Shown: positions 5,493 to 5,584 of the stretch, one piece after another
Position numbering within the stretch: position 1 is the stretch's first letter
Layout of the letters: each line of letters begins with the position of its first letter
Origin: Methanomicrobiales archaeon
GTDB taxonomy: Archaea > Halobacteriota > Methanomicrobia > Methanomicrobiales > JACTUA01
Length of the DNA: 5,584 nucleotides
Reading direction: 5' to 3'
Assembly (NCBI GenBank): GCA_028678635.1
Contig: JAJRDC010000234.1
Location: forward strand, 1-5,584
The notes under the pieces: generated by a model
The model's database searches: none
Seen by the model: the letters and a program-made list of their open reading frames with translations, nothing else
Told to the model about the DNA's origin: nothing
Program-made: the position numbers and the translations under genes

Positions 5493-5526
5493 GAGAGAAA
5501 AAGACCGGGAGAGGATTTCTCCCAGT
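5493..5526 (-). terminator. Hairpin plus T-run terminator, minus strand
   Basis: On the minus strand ACTGGGAGA (5518-5526) pairs with TCTCCCGGT (5504-5512), a 9-bp stem with one G-T wobble around a 5-nt loop. CTTTTTCTCTC follows immediately (T5 at 5498-5502). A second T-rich stretch (CCTTTTATCTTTTCC) lies upstream on the same strand near 5529-5545. This indicates transcription entering the window from the right on the minus strand and stopping here. Confidence 0.65.
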
Positions 5527-5563
5527 TTCCGGAAAAGATAAAAGGGGGCTGCCCGGGATCGGC

Positions 5564-5584
5564 TTACTCCGGCACCGCACCGGT
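5564..5584 (-). CDS. Possible C-terminal end of a minus-strand gene
   Basis: The last 21 bases read on the minus strand as T-G-A-V-P-E followed by TAA at 5564-5566. A terminator hairpin begins about 40 nt later on the same strand, which fits the end of a gene entering from the right. Six codons are too few to identify it, and a chance stop codon is possible. Confidence 0.3.
   Translation of the reverse strand, partial: TGAVPE

Larger units (their letters stand above)
5172..5563. other. Gene-poor region upstream of carbonic anhydrase
   Basis: About 390 bp without a convincing gene. The minus-strand open frame here (to 5445) lacks a ribosome site, is low in hydrophobic residues and resembles no family. 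The region holds a TATA-like GGTTTAAC (minus, about 5244-5251) that could serve the carbonic anhydrase. It also contains two copies of TTCGAAGTG (5252-5260 and 5381-5389), a small CCCCC/GGGGG hairpin (5425-5438), two nearby CCTGGAG copies (about 5450-5475) and the terminator at 5493-5526. I could not fold any part into a tRNA or a riboswitch that I know. Confidence 0.5.

Noticed and set aside
5172..5563. tRNA or known riboswitch in the gene-free stretch
   Set aside because: I looked for a T-arm GGTTCRA motif with paired arms and for the conserved cores of common riboswitches and found neither.

Overview
The window looks like chromosomal DNA of a euryarchaeon, probably a methanogen near the Methanomicrobiales. 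The clues are a GC-rich composition, GGTGA/GAGG-type Shine-Dalgarno sites, short A/T-rich TATA-like elements instead of bacterial -35/-10 boxes, a cysteine-containing Dps-like ferritin (thioferritin type), a long solo TPR protein and a DUF4389 membrane protein. The lineage is an inference from gene content; there is no rRNA or methanogenesis gene here to prove it.

Layout from left to right: (1) positions 1-212, minus strand, the N-terminal 70 residues of a cation diffusion facilitator (CDF) metal transporter running off the left edge. (2) 505-837, minus, a very hydrophobic 110-residue protein with four predicted membrane helices and no known function. (3) 992-1321 and 1347-1586, plus, a two-gene unit of small membrane proteins, the first of the DUF4389 family. 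(4) 1665-2162, plus, a Dps-like ferritin with a bacterioferritin-type di-iron ligand set and two cysteines. (5) 2323-2901, minus, a DUF937 (YidB-like) protein whose stop codon lies inside a hairpin followed by a T-run. (6) 3095-4084, minus, a protein made almost only of nine tetratricopeptide repeats. (7) 4254-4610, plus, a small thioredoxin-fold-like protein with four clustered cysteines, divergent from the TPR gene. (8) 4596-5171, minus, a beta-class carbonic anhydrase that overlaps gene 7 tail to tail by 15 bp. (9) 5172-5563, a gene-poor stretch with a repeated TTCGAAGTG element and a strong minus-strand hairpin/T-run terminator, followed by a possible last few codons of another minus-strand gene at the right edge.

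The genes do not form one obvious pathway. Most are single transcription units on alternating strands separated by 150-400 bp. Themes are metal handling and stress (CDF exporter, ferritin), CO2/bicarbonate balance (carbonic anhydrase), thiol chemistry (four-Cys thioredoxin-like protein) and uncharacterised small membrane proteins. I see no CRISPR array, tRNA, rRNA, insertion sequence or phage gene, and no convincing new multi-gene system. The items most worth a second look are the four-Cys protein with its 3' overlap with carbonic anhydrase, the palindrome-rich divergent promoter at 4085-4253, and the hairpin/T-run terminators.
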